Source: Sulfurospirillum oryzae (GTDB taxonomy: Bacteria; Campylobacterota; Campylobacteria; Campylobacterales; Sulfurospirillaceae). From it: a stretch of DNA of 64,000 bases. The notes under the pieces are model-generated. The model searched no databases, was not told where the DNA came from, and saw only the letters and a list, made by a program, of their open reading frames with translations. The first letter of the stretch is position 1, and each line of letters begins with the position of its first letter. Made by a program: the position numbers and the translations under genes. The DNA is taken from positions 1 through 64,000 of the forward strand of contig NZ_JANZKZ010000003.1 in NCBI RefSeq assembly GCF_025770725.1, in the 5' to 3' direction. Below, piece by piece: positions 43,217-51,310 of the stretch.

Positions 43217-43330
43217 AAGTGTCCTTGAAAAAGTTTTAAATCATTTTAACATATTACATATTGAAATATTTTGAACTGCTTCCAAAGAAATCGTATAGAA
43301 TTGCTTCAAAGGGCTTTTTCAAGCTCAAAA

Positions 43331-43339
43331 TGGTAAAAT
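43331..43339 (+). promoter_or_regulatory. Extended -10 promoter of recA
   Basis: TGGTAAAAT: TG at 43331-43332, then TAAAAT at 43334-43339, 28 bases before the recA start. No SOS-type box is evident. Confidence 0.45.
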
Positions 43340-43366
43340 AATAACACTATGAAATGAGGTAGTACA

Positions 43367-44410
43367 ATGCAAATCGACGAAAATAAGAAAAAAGCACTTG
43401 AACTTGCGATCAAACAGATCGACAAAGCGTTTGGAAAAGGTGCACTGGTACGACTTGGCGATAAAGTGGTTGAACCCATTGCTTCGATCAGCACAGGCTC
43501 TATTGGGCTGGATCTTGCACTTGGAATCGGCGGTATCCCACAAGGGCGTATTATTGAAATTTATGGACCTGAGAGTTCAGGAAAGACGACATTGTCACTT
43601 CAAATCATTGCAGAAGCACAAGCGAAGGGAAGCATCTGTGCGTTTGTCGATGCAGAACACGCGCTTGATGTGAAATACGCGGGCAATCTCGGTGTTGACA
43701 TCGAAAATCTTTTGGTTTCTCAGCCTGATTTTGGTGAACAAGCACTCGACATTGTTGAAACACTTGCACGCAGTGGTGCGGTTGATGTTATCGTTATTGA
43801 CTCCGTAGCAGCACTTACTCCAAAAAGTGAAATTGAAGGCGATATGGGCGATTCGCACATGGGTGTTCAAGCAAGACTAATGAGTCAAGCACTTCGCAAG
43901 TTAACTGCAGTTGTACACAAAATGAATACGACGGTTATTTTTATCAACCAAATTCGTATGAAAATCGGTACAATGGGTTATGGCTCTCCTGAAACCACTA
44001 CGGGTGGAAATGCACTGAAGTTTTACGCTTCCGTTCGTATTGATGTGCGAAAAATCGCGACACTTAAACAAGGTGAAGAGCAGATTGGTAACAGGGTTAA
44101 AGCAAAAGTCATTAAAAATAAAGTAGCACCTCCGTTTCGTCAAGCAGAGTTTGATATTATGTTCGGCGAAGGTATTTCTAAAGAGGGCGAAATGGTCGAT
44201 TATGGTGTCAAGCTGGACATCATTGATAAAAGTGGCGCTTGGTTTAGCTATAACGAGACAAAACTGGGTCAAGGTCGAGAGAATGTGAAAGCATTTTTGA
44301 AAGAGAACAAAGAATTAGCGTTAGAAATTGAAGAAAAAATAAAACAAGCAATCAGCGGCAATGCAATGGTTATGACGTGTGGTGCCGATGAGATAAAGGA
44401 AGATGAATGA
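43367..44410 (+). CDS. recA: Recombinase RecA
   Basis: A 347-residue RecA with Walker [27 protein letters not shown] and the L2 loop [20 protein letters not shown]. It promotes strand exchange in homologous recombination and would be needed for natural transformation. It overlaps eno by 4 bases, the recA-eno order seen across Campylobacterota. Confidence 0.98.
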   Translation: MQIDENKKKALELAIKQIDKAFGKGALVRLGDKVVEPIASISTGSIGLDLALGIGGIPQGRIIEIYGPESSGKTTLSLQIIAEAQAKGSICAFVDAEHALDVKYAGNLGVDIENLLVSQPDFGEQALDIVETLARSGAVDVIVIDSVAALTPKSEIEGDMGDSHMGVQARLMSQALRKLTAVVHKMNTTVIFINQIRMKIGTMGYGSPETTTGGNALKFYASVRIDVRKIATLKQGEEQIGNRVKAKVIKNKVAPPFRQAEFDIMFGEGISKEGEMVDYGVKLDIIDKSGAWFSYNETKLGQGRENVKAFLKENKELALEIEEKIKQAISGNAMVMTCGADEIKEDE

Positions 44411-45678
44411 TCTATATTGAAGATATTGCAGCAGACGAAGTACTCGATAGCCGGGGTAACCCAACCGTTCGCGCAAAAGTAACTTTAAGTGATGGCACAA
44501 GTGCTAGTGCTATCGTACCAAGTGGCGCAAGTACAGGCAAACGTGAAGCATTAGAGTTAAGAGATGCAGATAATCGTTATATGGGCAAAGGTGTACTCAA
44601 AGCATGTGAGAATGTTAATACTGAGATTTCAGATGAACTTATCGGGCTTAACCCCTTTAATCAAGCAGCCATTGATGAAGCAATGCGTAAACTGGATGGA
44701 ACTGAAAACTATGGTCGTTTAGGTGCCAATGCAGTGCTTGGCGTTTCTATGGCCGTTGCACGCGCCTCTGCTCTTAGTCTTGGAATTCCTCTTTACCGCT
44801 ACCTCGGTGGTGCCAATGCTATGACACTTCCAACACCAATGTTTAACATTATCAACGGTGGAAGTCATGCGAATAACAGTGTTGATTTTCAAGAATATAT
44901 GATTATGCCACTTAACTTCGAGAATTTCTCTGAAGCATTACGATCATGCGTTGAAGTCTACCATCAGTTGAAAAAAATCATTGCAGCCATGGGTGAAAGT
45001 ACAGCGCTTGGTGATGAGGGTGGCTTTGCTCCAAATCTCAAAGACAATGAAGAACCAATCAAAGTGATTATGCAAGCAATCGAAAAAGCGGGTTATAAAC
45101 CAGGTGTTGACATTGCCATTGCTCTTGATGTTGCGAGTAGTGAGCTTGTCTGTGAGGGTGGTTATAAACTTGAATCAGAAAATCGAACACTGAACAGTGC
45201 AGAACTTGTTGCTTATTATGAGAACCTCTGCGCAAAATACCCTATTGTTTCTATTGAAGATGGCTTAAGTGAAGATGACTGGGCTGGCTGGAAACTTTTA
45301 ACCGAGAAATTGGGCGGTAAAGTTCAGTTGGTAGGTGACGATCTTTTCGTAACGAATGAAAAAATTTTGGCTGAGGGTATTGCTAAAGGAATTGGCAACG
45401 CAATTTTAATTAAACCAAATCAAATTGGTACCGTTACAGAAACCATGAGAACGGTTCGTTTGGCGCAACGCAATAACTATAAATGCGTTATGAGTCATAG
45501 AAGTGGTGAAAGTGAAGATGCCTTTATTGCTGATTTTGCCGTAGCACTTAATACAGGCGAAATCAAAACAGGTGCAACTGCCAGAGGCGAGCGAACGGCT
45601 AAATACAATCGCTTACTAGAGATCGAAAAAGAGCTCGAATTTGGTGAGTACATAGGAAAACAACTCTTTACTAAATGA
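44407..45678 (+). CDS. eno: Enolase
   Basis: A 423-residue enolase: [49 protein letters not shown] and [17 protein letters not shown] are all present. It interconverts 2-phosphoglycerate and phosphoenolpyruvate. Overlaps recA before it and the FtsB-like gene after it. Confidence 0.98.
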   Translation: MIYIEDIAADEVLDSRGNPTVRAKVTLSDGTSASAIVPSGASTGKREALELRDADNRYMGKGVLKACENVNTEISDELIGLNPFNQAAIDEAMRKLDGTENYGRLGANAVLGVSMAVARASALSLGIPLYRYLGGANAMTLPTPMFNIINGGSHANNSVDFQEYMIMPLNFENFSEALRSCVEVYHQLKKIIAAMGESTALGDEGGFAPNLKDNEEPIKVIMQAIEKAGYKPGVDIAIALDVASSELVCEGGYKLESENRTLNSAELVAYYENLCAKYPIVSIEDGLSEDDWAGWKLLTEKLGGKVQLVGDDLFVTNEKILAEGIAKGIGNAILIKPNQIGTVTETMRTVRLAQRNNYKCVMSHRSGESEDAFIADFAVALNTGEIKTGATARGERTAKYNRLLEIEKELEFGEYIGKQLFTK

Positions 45679-45947
45679 GTGAAGTTTTAGACGAATTTGA
45701 AGATGAAAGTGAAGAGAGTGGGCAATCTGCTCTCTTTTATCTCAAAATTTTATCGTTAATTGTACTGGTAGTTGGATTTGGCTTATATATAGGCGATGTT
45801 TTATTTGGAAAAAGTTCACTCGATGTACTTTTAAACCTCCAAGCAGATAAAGACACATTAACTGCAAAAATCAAAAGTCTCAAAGACGAGAATGCTGTGT
45901 TACAAAAAGAGTATTTTGAGTTACGACAATTGGATCCCGATAGATAA
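45675..45947 (+). CDS. FtsB/DivIC-like septum protein
   Basis: A 90-residue bitopic protein: acidic N-terminus, one membrane helix ([20 protein letters not shown]) and a periplasmic coiled coil ([20 protein letters not shown]). This matches FtsB-type division proteins in size and order of parts. Overlaps eno by 4 bases. Confidence 0.8.
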   Translation: MSEVLDEFEDESEESGQSALFYLKILSLIVLVVGFGLYIGDVLFGKSSLDVLLNLQADKDTLTAKIKSLKDENAVLQKEYFELRQLDPDR

Positions 45948-45963
45948 ATTAAGAGGAGAACAG

Positions 45964-46695
45964 ATGCAGAAAATTCTTGGGCTTTTTCTATCTCTTGCCG
46001 TAATGAGCGTAGCGAGAGAAAATCCTTTTGAGACGAGCATGTCTCCTCAGAGTGTTGGTCAAACAACACAAATCAAAGATGAGAGAGCAGATTTTACCAG
46101 CACAACACTCTCCCTTCCTAGCAGTGCACGAATTTTAAAAAGTGCTTCGGTTACTTTTCAGAATTTAGATGGTTCTATCAGCGAAGAGATTGTAGCGATT
46201 GATAAAAATGTTGATTGGCATTTGCCACTTATTCTTAGTAGTCAGAAATTAGAAGCAAATGCTTCTACTCCTATTGCCCTTCCAGTGGCTATTCCTGAAG
46301 CAAAAAAAGTAGTTGAGAAAAAGCCTGCCGTTGTTGCTACCGCTCCTCTTAAAGAAGAAAAAGTTGTGAGTCAAACTCCCAATGCCAACGTTGAGGATAG
46401 TACCTTTAAATTAGCCGATGACCTCTCATTTTTTATTAACCAAAATGAGATCACTATTTTTACTAAAGAGAGTAAAATTCGTGATTTCTTAATAGTAGAT
46501 CCTTATAAAGTTGTGGTTGATTTCAAAAAAGAGAGTACATATACAACTAAAACATTAGAATTTAAAAAAGCTCCTTTTGTCTCTGCCACATTAGGCACAC
46601 ATGATGGATTTTACCGTATAGCTATTTTGCTTGATGGTCATTATCGTTACGATATACAGCCATTTAATGGTGGATATATCGTTAAATTGAAGTAA
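45964..46695 (+). CDS. AMIN-domain periplasmic protein
   Basis: A 243-residue secreted protein with a signal peptide (MQKILGLFLSLAVMSVARE), a low-complexity Pro/Ala/Lys linker and a C-terminal AMIN domain (residues about 155-243: FFINQNEITIFTKESKIRDF ... GFYRIAILLDGHYRYDI). AMIN domains bind peptidoglycan or target division-site proteins, which suits its place after the FtsB-like gene. AGAGGAG fixes the ATG at 45964, not the longer frame from 45892. Confidence 0.8.
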   Translation: MQKILGLFLSLAVMSVARENPFETSMSPQSVGQTTQIKDERADFTSTTLSLPSSARILKSASVTFQNLDGSISEEIVAIDKNVDWHLPLILSSQKLEANASTPIALPVAIPEAKKVVEKKPAVVATAPLKEEKVVSQTPNANVEDSTFKLADDLSFFINQNEITIFTKESKIRDFLIVDPYKVVVDFKKESTYTTKTLEFKKAPFVSATLGTHDGFYRIAILLDGHYRYDIQPFNGGYIVKLK

Positions 46696-46710
46696 AAAGA
46701 GAAGAGATGA

Positions 46711-46741
46711 TTTACATGTAAGGAAAAATCCTTACATGTAA
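46711..46741. terminator. Bidirectional terminator built from two inverted TTACATGTAA palindromes
   Basis: The 30 bases at 46711-46740 are identical to 12791-12820. The TTACATGTAAGGA arms pair around a short A-rich loop. It lies between the convergent AMIN-protein and gltA genes. Confidence 0.75.
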
Positions 46742-46749
46742 TTGTCTCT

Positions 46750-48033
46750 TTAGTTGTATTTTGGTGTACGCTCTAACGGTCCAAGATAGTGTTGGCGAGG
46801 GCGTGCAATCTTCATATCAGGCTGTTCTTTTAGCTCAATCCATTGTGCGATCCAACCAGGTGTTCTTCCTATAACAAAAATAACAGCAAACATCTCTTTT
46901 GGAATTCTGAGTGCTTGAAGAATAAGACCTGAATAGAAGTCGATGTTTGGATAAAGTTTACGCTTAATAAAGTACTCATCATTAAGTGCAATTTCTTCAA
47001 TACGATGTGCTACTGCCATCAATTCGGTATCGATAGCAAGCTCACTCACAAGTTGTTTTTGAAGATTTTTCAAAATCGTTGCGCGTGGGTCAAAGTTTTT
47101 ATACACTCTGTGACCAAATCCCATCAGTCTAAATGGATCATTAGGATCTTTTGCTTTCGCGATAAATTTATCAACATTATCGACACTTCCAATGAGTTCA
47201 AGCTGACGAATGACTGACTCATTTGCGCCACCATGCGCGCGTCCCCAAAGGGCACCAATACCTGCACTGATAGCAGCATAAGGGTGTGCATGGGTTGAAG
47301 CAACGACACGAACGGCTGTAGTAGAGGCATTTTGTTCATGGTCTGCATGAAGAGTGAAAATAGTATCAAGAGCTTTGACTTCAATTGGTTTGAGGTCAAT
47401 GTGATGATGAGGATAGCCTCTAATCATATATAAGAAGTTCTCCGTAAAACCTTTGTCCAAATCAGGATAAATAATTGGAAGACCTTGAGAATAACGGTAT
47501 GAGAAGGCTGCAATGGTTGGAATTTTAGCAATAATGCGGTGCGCCATTTCCTTCGCTTGCTCAGGTGAATCCATATCAAGGTGATCAAAATAAAACGCTG
47601 AAAGTGCTGAAACTGCAGCTGATAAAATAGCCATTGGGTGCGCATTGTCAGGGAAAGCATCAAAAAGTTTACGCATACTCTCATGAATGAAAGAGCGTTT
47701 TTTAAGTTCTGTTAAGAAATTTTTATATTCATCTTTATTCGGAAGCTCTTTATGTAAAAGTAAAAAAGCAGTATCTAAAAATGATTTTTTGGTTGCTAAA
47801 TAAGCAATATCATAACCACGGTACATCAATTTGCCGATGTCACCATCGATGTAAGTAATACGTGACCGACAGCTTGCAGTAGAAGTAAATCCACGATCTA
47901 ACGTAAACATTCCAGTATTACCATAAAATGTCGAAATATCTACAACATCAGGTCCTAATGTTGATTTGAGAATCGGAAACTCATATTCTTTGCCCGTACG
48001 ATTGTCGATAAGGGTAACTGACTCTTTACTCAT
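46750..48033 (-). CDS. gltA: Citrate synthase (type II, GltA)
   Basis: A 427-residue citrate synthase with DIGKLMYRGYDI, LHADHEQNASTTAVR (catalytic His), LWGRAHGGANESV and GFGHRVYKNFDPR. It starts the TCA cycle, oxidative or reductive, with oxaloacetate and acetyl-CoA. The ATG at 48033 is favoured over 48039 because AAAGG is better spaced. It has an extended -10 promoter upstream. Confidence 0.97.
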   Translation of the reverse strand: MSKESVTLIDNRTGKEYEFPILKSTLGPDVVDISTFYGNTGMFTLDRGFTSTASCRSRITYIDGDIGKLMYRGYDIAYLATKKSFLDTAFLLLHKELPNKDEYKNFLTELKKRSFIHESMRKLFDAFPDNAHPMAILSAAVSALSAFYFDHLDMDSPEQAKEMAHRIIAKIPTIAAFSYRYSQGLPIIYPDLDKGFTENFLYMIRGYPHHHIDLKPIEVKALDTIFTLHADHEQNASTTAVRVVASTHAHPYAAISAGIGALWGRAHGGANESVIRQLELIGSVDNVDKFIAKAKDPNDPFRLMGFGHRVYKNFDPRATILKNLQKQLVSELAIDTELMAVAHRIEEIALNDEYFIKRKLYPNIDFYSGLILQALRIPKEMFAVIFVIGRTPGWIAQWIELKEQPDMKIARPRQHYLGPLERTPKYN

Positions 48034-48058
48034 ACGCATCCTTTTTCAATAATAATTT

Positions 48059-48068
48059 ATTATACCAA
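48059..48068 (-). promoter_or_regulatory. Extended -10 promoter of gltA
   Basis: Minus-strand TTTGGTATAAT: TATAAT at 48064-48059 with an upstream TG, about 25 bases before the gltA start. Confidence 0.6.
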
Positions 48069-48156
48069 ATTTTGTTTTGCACACATGATAAATTGTAAGC
48101 ATTATTATATTAGAGAGAAGAATAGTATAAAAGTTAGTTTGAAAGTTTTAGGTAGG

Positions 48157-48179
48157 GCGTAGCAGCAAATCTGCTACGC
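48157..48179 (-). terminator. Hairpin over the bioB stop codon
   Basis: GCGTAGCAG (48157-48165) pairs perfectly with CTGCTACGC (48171-48179) around CAAAT. The bioB stop (48174-48176) lies inside the stem. The following minus-strand bases are only moderately T-rich. Confidence 0.55.
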
Positions 48180-49019
48180 GTGACAGCTTGTAGCGATTTC
48201 GTAGCCTAAGCGTTCGAGCATTTCGCGGTCTTTTTTAGGTAATTGACCTTTAGTTGTAAGATAATCACCAATAACGATAGCATCAGCACCTGCTTTGAAA
48301 ATATCGCAGTTAGGGCTTGTAAAAGTCGTTTCACGTCCACCAGCTACCATCAGTCTAGTCTGTGGAAGGGCTGCTCTTACTTCCGTAATAATAGCAAGAG
48401 CTTCTTCTTCACTTAAGGGTGCAGCTTTGAGTGGAAGTGCGGGATTTTGAATGTAAAAATTAAGAGGCATTGTGTCTGGAGTTAGAGATTTTACACTTTC
48501 TATAAAAGATGTTCGCTCTTCTTTGCTCTCTCCAAGCCCAAAAATACCACCACTGCATAAAGAAAGTCCCGCTTCTTTCACATTAAGACAGGTTTGGTAG
48601 CGTGCTTCCCATGAATGAGTGGTACAGATTTTGTTATAAAAGCTTTGGGCACTCTCTAAATTGTGATTGTAAGAGTTGATGCCTGCCGCTTTAAGCGTTT
48701 TGAGTTGGTCAACACTCGCAATGCCATTACACGCAATCAAGTTAAACTCAGGAAGCTCTGAGCGTACTGCGCGTGCAGCTTCGCAAACAAAAGCTAGCTT
48801 TTTATCGTCCAGTCCTAAGCCTGAGGTTACAAGACAAAAACCAATAGCACCATTGTTGGCAGCATTTTTAGCTTCAAAAACGATTTGTTCAACAGGCTTA
48901 TAACGATAGCGCTCAATATCAGCATGATGACGGGCACTTTGGGTACAGAATCCACAATCTTCGGCACAGCTTCCGCTAGAGATATTTGATATGGCACATA
49001 AAAAAATTGATTTTTTCAT
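48174..49019 (-). CDS. bioB: Biotin synthase BioB
   Basis: A 281-residue radical-SAM enzyme with the cluster motif CAEDCGFCTQS and the downstream YNHNLESAQSFY and CSGGIFGLGESKEERTSF segments. It inserts sulfur into dethiobiotin. The short length without the N-terminal extension fits Campylobacterota homologs. It follows topA by about 58 bases on the same strand. Confidence 0.95.
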   Translation of the reverse strand: MKKSIFLCAISNISSGSCAEDCGFCTQSARHHADIERYRYKPVEQIVFEAKNAANNGAIGFCLVTSGLGLDDKKLAFVCEAARAVRSELPEFNLIACNGIASVDQLKTLKAAGINSYNHNLESAQSFYNKICTTHSWEARYQTCLNVKEAGLSLCSGGIFGLGESKEERTSFIESVKSLTPDTMPLNFYIQNPALPLKAAPLSEEEALAIITEVRAALPQTRLMVAGGRETTFTSPNCDIFKAGADAIVIGDYLTTKGQLPKKDREMLERLGYEIATSCHA

Positions 49020-49077
49020 TAGATGAGTATTCCTTATGATCGGTATAATTTAGAAGAGAGAAATCAAGAGGAGCGTT

Positions 49078-51150
49078 TTAGGCTTCCTCTTTGTGTTTGC
49101 ACTTGATGCATTCGTAGATCTCTTTTTTACGAAGTTCACGTTTTGCCATGATATAACCACATTCTGAACATTTTTTATCGGTTGGTTCGTGATTAGAGAT
49201 AAATTTACATTTTGGATAGTTTCCACAACCAAAGAATTTTCCTCTGCGCGAGCTACGCTCTAAGATTGAACCGCCGCATTCTGGGCACGGAACAGCTAAG
49301 GTAATTTTCTCTTTGGGTGCGCTTTCGGTTACTTTTTTGAGATTTTGAGTGTATTTACATGTAGGGTAAGTACTGCATGCAATAAATTCACCAAAACGAC
49401 CTTTGCGTCTAACAAGCTCTTTCCCACAGTCTGGGCACATTTCACCAGTAAAAACGACGACTTTTTGACTTTCAATATTCGTTTTGCCAGCACTAACTTG
49501 TTGCTCGAATGGCTCGTAAAAATTCCATAAGGTTGTTTGCCAATCTTCTTTATCTTCCGCAATTAAGTCCAGAGTTTCTTCCATCGTGGAGGTAAAAGAG
49601 GAGTCAACAATTTGAGGAAAGTGTTTTTCTAAAAGTTCGGTGACACTAAACGCTATTTCACTTGGGATAAGTTGCTTTTTTTCAATCGTGATGTAATCGC
49701 GTGCAGTTAATACCGAAATAGTTGGTGCATACGTTGATGGACGACCAATACCTAAACTTTCCAATTTTTTAATGAGACTAGCTTCTGAATAGCGTGATGG
49801 CGGTTCTGTAAAGTGTTGGTTTGCGTCAATTTTGGTTAGTTTTACCTCTTGACCAAGTGCTAGATCTGGTAAGAGTTTATCTTTGTCATTGTCGCCATAG
49901 ACTTTATAAAAACCATCAAAAAGGAGTTTGCGACCGCTTGCTTTAAACTTACCGCTATTGCTTTCAAACATAAGCGTTTGGGATTCAAAACGCGCATTGT
50001 TCATTTGAGACGCTAAAAAGCGATTATAAATCAATGTATAGAGTTTAAGTTCATCCGGTTTGAGGAACTCTTTAGCAATATGGGGTGTAAACTCTAGTAT
50101 GGTAGGGCGAATCGCTTCGTGCGCTTCTTGGGCACTTTTACTTTTATTGGCATAAAAACGTGGTTTTTCAGGCAGATAAGCATCGCCATAATGTTTTTTA
50201 ATTTGATCACGTGCTGCTTCAATGGCCTCTTTTGAGATATTTAAAGAGTCTGTTCTCATATAGGTAATGACACCCATGACACCTTGATGTGTTTTCACAC
50301 CTTCGTAAAGGGTTTGCGCGATCATCATTGTTTTTTTAGGAGAATAACCCAATGCACTTGAAGCACTTTGCTGAAGTGTTGACGTCATAAAAGCGGGGCT
50401 TGGAGAACTTTCTCTCTCTTTTTTCTCCAAAAGCGCTACTTTAAAAGCTTCCTTCAAAAGTTTATCTTTGATCGTATGCGCTCGCTCACTATTTGAGATC
50501 GTCATTTTTTCAATTTTTTCGCCTTCAAATTCTACCAAAGAGGCTTCAATGGTTTTATTAAAAAGTGCGTCGATACTCCAGAACTCCTCTTCTTTAAAGG
50601 CTCTTATCTCTTTTTCGCGATCAACGACAATTTTGAGCGTGGATGACTGAACGCGTCCTGCACTAAGCCCTTTTTGGATTTTTGACGAGAGCAGAGGTGA
50701 GAGTTTATAGCCTACAATACGGTCAAGCAAACGACGTGCTTGTTGGGCATTGATGCTGCTTACATCCAGAACTCGAGGGTTCTCAAGGGCATGCGTGATC
50801 GCATTTTTGGTAATTTCATGAAAAACGATACGCGGAAGCGATTGGGGATCTTTCCCAATGGCTGTAGCAATATGAAAACCAATAGCCTCACCTTCACGAT
50901 CCTCATCGGTCGCGATATAGACTTGATCAGCATTTTTTGCTAAATCTTTGATTTCTTTGACTACGCTGGCATGATCTTTTGGGATGCGATACTCTGGTAT
51001 AAAAGTTTGGTTATCTATTTTGATGCCAAAACTACTTTTTGGAAGATCACGTATATGTCCTTTTGAAGCGACAACAGTATAGTTTTTACCTAAAAAATTC
51101 TTAATCGTTTTTGCTTTAGTCGGGGATTCGACAATAATGAGATTTTTCAA
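49078..51150 (-). CDS. topA: DNA topoisomerase I
   Basis: A type IA topoisomerase, 690 residues from a TTG start. That start gives the standard N-terminus MKNLIIVESPTKAKTIKNF; the ATG at 51177 would add nine residues and has no ribosome site. The TOPRIM acidic motif (TDEDREGE), active-site Tyr in VITYMRTDSL and three C-terminal zinc-finger modules (CPDC..CSTYPTC, CPEC..CGNYPKC, CSEC..CIKC) are visible. It relaxes negative supercoils. A palindrome copy lies in the short leader. Confidence 0.95.
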   Translation of the reverse strand: MKNLIIVESPTKAKTIKNFLGKNYTVVASKGHIRDLPKSSFGIKIDNQTFIPEYRIPKDHASVVKEIKDLAKNADQVYIATDEDREGEAIGFHIATAIGKDPQSLPRIVFHEITKNAITHALENPRVLDVSSINAQQARRLLDRIVGYKLSPLLSSKIQKGLSAGRVQSSTLKIVVDREKEIRAFKEEEFWSIDALFNKTIEASLVEFEGEKIEKMTISNSERAHTIKDKLLKEAFKVALLEKKERESSPSPAFMTSTLQQSASSALGYSPKKTMMIAQTLYEGVKTHQGVMGVITYMRTDSLNISKEAIEAARDQIKKHYGDAYLPEKPRFYANKSKSAQEAHEAIRPTILEFTPHIAKEFLKPDELKLYTLIYNRFLASQMNNARFESQTLMFESNSGKFKASGRKLLFDGFYKVYGDNDKDKLLPDLALGQEVKLTKIDANQHFTEPPSRYSEASLIKKLESLGIGRPSTYAPTISVLTARDYITIEKKQLIPSEIAFSVTELLEKHFPQIVDSSFTSTMEETLDLIAEDKEDWQTTLWNFYEPFEQQVSAGKTNIESQKVVVFTGEMCPDCGKELVRRKGRFGEFIACSTYPTCKYTQNLKKVTESAPKEKITLAVPCPECGGSILERSSRRGKFFGCGNYPKCKFISNHEPTDKKCSECGYIMAKRELRKKEIYECIKCKHKEEA

Positions 51151-51228
51151 TTCTTTTCCATCTTTACATGTAAACATTTTTGAGTATTCTATCTAAAAAA
51201 AAATCTTTTTAAAAATAGTCTCTTGTGT

Positions 51229-51255
51229 TAAAGTTTTTTTAGAAGACTCCGATCT
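51229..51255 (+). promoter_or_regulatory. Sigma-28 (FliA) promoter of the flagellin gene
   Basis: TAAA (51229-51232), 15 bases, then TCCGATCT (51248-51255), matching the FliA consensus TAAA-N15-GCCGATAA at most positions. It lies about 55 bases before the flagellin start. Confidence 0.65.
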
Positions 51256-51310
51256 TGTTTTCATCAAAGGCAAGGATGCCTGCGAAATACAAAAGATAAA
51301 AGGATTTATC

